Assembly: GCA_018402445.1 (NCBI GenBank)
Contig: JAGYIT010000012.1
Location: 150,407-192,083, forward strand
Direction: 5' to 3'
From: Akkermansiaceae bacterium
Lineage (GTDB): Bacteria > Verrucomicrobiota > Verrucomicrobiia > Verrucomicrobiales > Akkermansiaceae
DNA: 41,677 nt
Below are positions 38,540 through 41,677 of this stretch, one piece after another. How positions within the stretch are numbered: the stretch's first letter is position 1; each line of letters opens with the position of its first letter. Made by a program: the position numbers and the translations under genes. The notes under the pieces were generated by a model. It did not search any database and was not told where the DNA came from. It saw only the letters and a list, made by a program, of their open reading frames with translations.

Positions 38540-41500
38540 TTCCGTCATTGGTGGCCCGTGAACTCAAAGAAGCTGTTGTTGAGTATCTGGCCACCACCTT
38601 TGCCCTCACCGAGGAAGAGGCTGGTGCGGCGCCTCAGTGAGTTTTTGCTTGATGACTCCGATGGCATCTCTTGGAGGGCCATATCTGCGGGTGCGCTTGC
38701 CCTTTGTGGATGCAGACCCAGGTGCTGAACATGGGCTGTTTTGGACGCCACCTGGGTTTGCGCCCTATGTGCATCAGCTCAACGCATGGCGACGACTCGC
38801 CGGCAGAGACAGCACAGCGCGTTCCACATTGATCACCACCGTGTACGGGGTCAGGTAAATCTGAGGCCTTTTTGTATCCGATCGTGGATCATTGCCTGTG
38901 GGCCAGACAGCGGGGGCTGCGAGGCATCAAAGCGCTGATCATGTATCCAATGAACGCGCTCGTCGTGGACCAGGAGCGACGCATCGCGCGGGCTTCTCTC
39001 CGCCCCCGAGCTGCGCTCTGCTGGACGTCACCGGCGGTGTGTGGATCGGTGATGACGGCACTGCGTCCAGTAGATCGGCGATGTCTGCTGAGCACCTGAT
39101 CACCGATCGAGCCTCATTGTTAGCGAACCCGCCCGACATTTTGCTGACCAACTACAAGATGCTTGACCGGCTCCTCACTAATGAGAGCCGTCAAGCGTTG
39201 TGGGCGCTGAACACCCCGGCGCAGATCCAGAGGGCTGGGAGCAGCCACTGAAGTATCTGGTACTCGATGAGTTCCACACCTATGACGGAGCCCAAGGCAC
39301 CGATGTGGCGATGTTGCTGCGACGCCTTGGACATCGCCTGCAGACCGCTACCGCTGCATCACCGCTATCAGGTGTGGCCTGTGTGGGGACTTCAGCCACC
39401 CTTGGATCATCGGGTACTGCACTGGCCGAAATGCGCAGATTTGCCGAGCGGGTCTTTGGACAGGTCTTTGATGAGTCCTCGGTGATCGGTGAACAGCGCC
39501 GCACCGTGGAAGAGGTGTGTTCGGATCTGGATCTGTCTATGCCGATCCCCACGCCCGCAGAGGTGATGGCAGTGGATCCCTTTGATCTGGACGCCTTAGC
39601 GATGGTGTTTACCGGGGAAGGGTTTGACACCCCCGAGGACGTGGGTGACCGACTGTTGCGTCATCCGCTCACCGCCGGGCTGTTACACATCGCATCACAC
39701 ACGCCACGGGTGTGGGGCGATGTAGTGGTGACCCTTGCGGCCCGGGTCCCCACCTGGTCCACAGCGGTGATCGAAGACCCGATCGCTGCAGAGATCGCGC
39801 TCGAACGTTTCGTTGGGCTGATCTCTGCGGCACGTGGACGCAACGCGGCCGGCGGGACACGGCCACTGTTTTCTATTGACGTGCAGGTATGGATTCGTGA
39901 GGTCACACGCCTTACCCGCTCGGTGGCAAATGTTCCGAGTTTCCACTGGTCAGATTCACCTAGTGGTCATGCCACAGAAGACTTGGAACTACCTGCGGTG
40001 TATTGCACCCACTGTGGACGCTCCGGATGGATCGCCGTAGCCAATCGTGCGGCCGGTCAAAGGCGCGGCCGCCATCGAACGCCTCGAAGACGGTGGAGCA
40101 ATCGGATCCGTATCTGGTGGCGGTGCGCGATCGGGAACGCACCCGCACCCTGATGAAAGCCCAACCAGATGAGGCCGATGTTTTGTGGCTGGATCGCTCT
40201 GACGGGCAGGTGTACCCGAGCGCCGCAGCAGACACACGGATCCCGGTGCTGGTGGGAGGAATGACTGGTGACGACCGGTCCGCTGAAGGTCGTGACACCG
40301 CCGCCAAACAGCAGGCCTGCCCGTCATGTGGCACCCGCGACTCGGTCCGGTTCCTTGGGTCACGCGTTACCACCCTCGCCTCTGTGGTGATCACCCAAAT
40401 GTTTGGCTCAGATGCTGTGGCCGATGACGAACGCAAACTGTTGGCGTTCACTGACTCTGTTCAAGATGCCTCACATCGAGCAGCGTTCTTCTCGGGTCGT
40501 ACCCATCGCTTTAATCTGCGCGCCACATTGGCAGGGGGCCCTCCAGACCAGGAGGTCGCGTCGGTGTGGCCAGATGTGGCTGACCACCGGTGCTGACAGT
40601 GGCCGATCAACAGCCCGCACCGGCTGATGCAGTGTTTTCTTTGATTCCACCGGACTTGATTTGGGAGGACTGGCTCAAAGACGCATGGCAGCAACACGGC
40701 ACCGCCGCTGCCGATCAGGCTCGCTCGGCGATCGGATCTCGATTGTCATTTGATGCGGTGATGGAAGCCGGACTGCGGTCACGAATGGGCCGCACCTTAG
40801 AGACCACCGGCACCGCAATCGCTGAAGTGTCTGATCAGTGCAGAGGAATGGCAACACCTCGAGGCATTCGTCATCGAATCCCTGCGCGTCAATGCCGGCA
40901 AACTCCTGATTGACGAGACCACCATCAAGCCGTGGATCCACGGGGTCGTGGAACGTGTCCGCTTACGCGGCGGCATCTTCCATCCGTTCCTAGATCGTTA
41001 TGTGGCCACTAACGGTAAACGGTGGGAGATCTGGGGTGGAGCCATGCCGATCGCCCCGGAATTTCCTAAAGGGATCTCGGCTCCGGCATTCCTTGCAGCG
41101 AGCCAAAGTGACGAGTTTGATCCAATCACCGGCGCCCAAACCTGGATGGTGTTATGGGCTCGCAAACTCTTAGGTGTTGACCCGTATGCGGCCGAAACAG
41201 TGCTGCGTGACCTATTGAACGAGCTTTCTGCTACCGGGATCTTTGAGGTGCGTCACTCTGACAAAGGCCCAGTGTGGGGATTACCGCAAAGCCGGATCGA
41301 GTTTGTGCATGTGGAACCACACGACGGGGTGTATCCGCCCACAGAGTTGCGCTGCACCTTGTGCGCCACCGCCATTACACACCCGCCAGAGCGATTCGCA
41401 GACTGGATTGGGCGGCCCTGCATGCGGTTGCGCTGCACCGGCACATTCGCTGCAGCACCGAGCAAACCCACTAACTACTACCGACGGCTCTATTCCAGCG

Positions 41501-41677
41501 GGCAGATCCGCCGGGTCGTGGCCGCTGAACACACCGGTCTGCTCACTCAAAAAGAACGAGAACACGTAGAGCACGGATTTAAGCGTGCCGGCCTCAAGCT
41601 GGGGATGGATCGCTGAAAGCCCGCCAGGGTCTGCAGCGGGCCAGCGGGCAGCAGGCCTGGATCCTGCAGGGGCAGCA
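38536..41677 (+). pseudogene. Giant DEAD/DEAH helicase (DruE/DUF1998-like), frameshifted and cut by window end
   Basis: GTG start at 38536 overlaps the methylase stop (GTGA). Begins IPSLVARELKEAVVEYLATT, FRGPYLRVRLPF-like and WTPPGFAPYVHQLNAWRRL (Q-motif region). Walker A should read TTGTGSGKSE, but one extra base near 38,842 turns it into TTVYG plus a frame change. Then RGIKALIMYPMNALVVDQER, PDILLTNYKMLDRLL, the DEAH-type box VLDEFHTYDGAQGTDVAMLL at 39,266, GTSATLG, CTHCGRSGW, CPSCGTRD, LLAFTDSVQDASHRAAFF near 40,441 and a Cys cluster CTLCATA/RPCMRLRC near 41,353-41,436, probably zinc binding. AEHTGLLTQKERE is the start of the second RecA lobe, which runs off the window. About 1,050 codons are visible; related proteins reach about 2,000. 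It resembles DruE of Druantia and DUF1998 helicases of other defence systems. Confidence 0.82.

Noticed and set aside
1..41677. CRISPR array
   Set aside because: No set of regularly spaced identical repeats with unique spacers was seen; the only regular arrays are the RCC1-coding repeats and short tandem units.

Overview
The window looks like two unrelated genomes joined in one contig. Positions 1 to about 10,460 read as a Verrucomicrobia-type bacterium. Signs are a PmoA-family/Gfo-Idh-MocA pair, a PEP-CTERM protein, a GntR-LacI hybrid regulator and an integrase of the kind common in that phylum. Positions from about 10,470 to the end read as a high-GC actinobacterium, most like Acidimicrobiia. 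Signs are the pstSCAB operon with a GTTCACC-type PHO box, cell-wall-binding-repeat/RCC1 surface protein, PrsW and a GrdB-like protein. The switch happens in the middle of an integrase gene, which is best explained as an assembly chimera.

Verrucomicrobial part: a Tat-exported Gfo/Idh/MocA oxidoreductase (cut by the window edge) overlaps a secreted PmoA-family protein; divergent from them is an ECF sigma factor with a translationally coupled membrane protein, probably its anti-sigma factor. Next come a class V aminotransferase (one frameshift) and dapA, a PEP-CTERM protein, a transcriptional regulator, and a three-gene cluster of a cysteine-free SCO-like protein, a SCO-like thioredoxin-fold protein and a DUF420 membrane protein, which points to cytochrome oxidase maturation. 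It ends with a tmRNA/tRNA 3'-end fragment facing an integrase start, the hallmark of an integrated element.

Actinobacterial part: a broken AAA+ ATPase, an ABC-F remnant and a broken DUF2071 gene; then an intact pstS-pstC-pstA-pstB phosphate importer with a PHO box and an intercistronic hairpin; PrsW; and a large surface protein with three CWB2 repeats and about seven RCC1 repeats. From 22 to 30.8 kb is an accessory region with toxin-antitoxin-like genes (XRE regulator plus DUF6036 nucleotidyltransferase, a possible BrnT-like protein), an integrase remnant, a GrdB-like gene with an in-frame TGA at a likely selenocysteine position, a zinc-ribbon protein and several unrecognised broken genes. 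From 30.85 kb to the end is a compact three-gene cluster: SNF2-type helicase, about 1,585-codon Eco57I-like N6-adenine methylase and a giant DEAD/DEAH helicase, tightly spaced and partly overlapping. It resembles DISARM or Druantia-type phage defence.

The actinobacterial part is full of small frameshifts, mostly single-base insertions that leave conserved motifs intact, while pst is clean. Most of these look like uncorrected long-read errors, so genes marked broken may be intact in the living cell. The ABC-F and integrase remnants, however, have lost key residues and look truly decayed.
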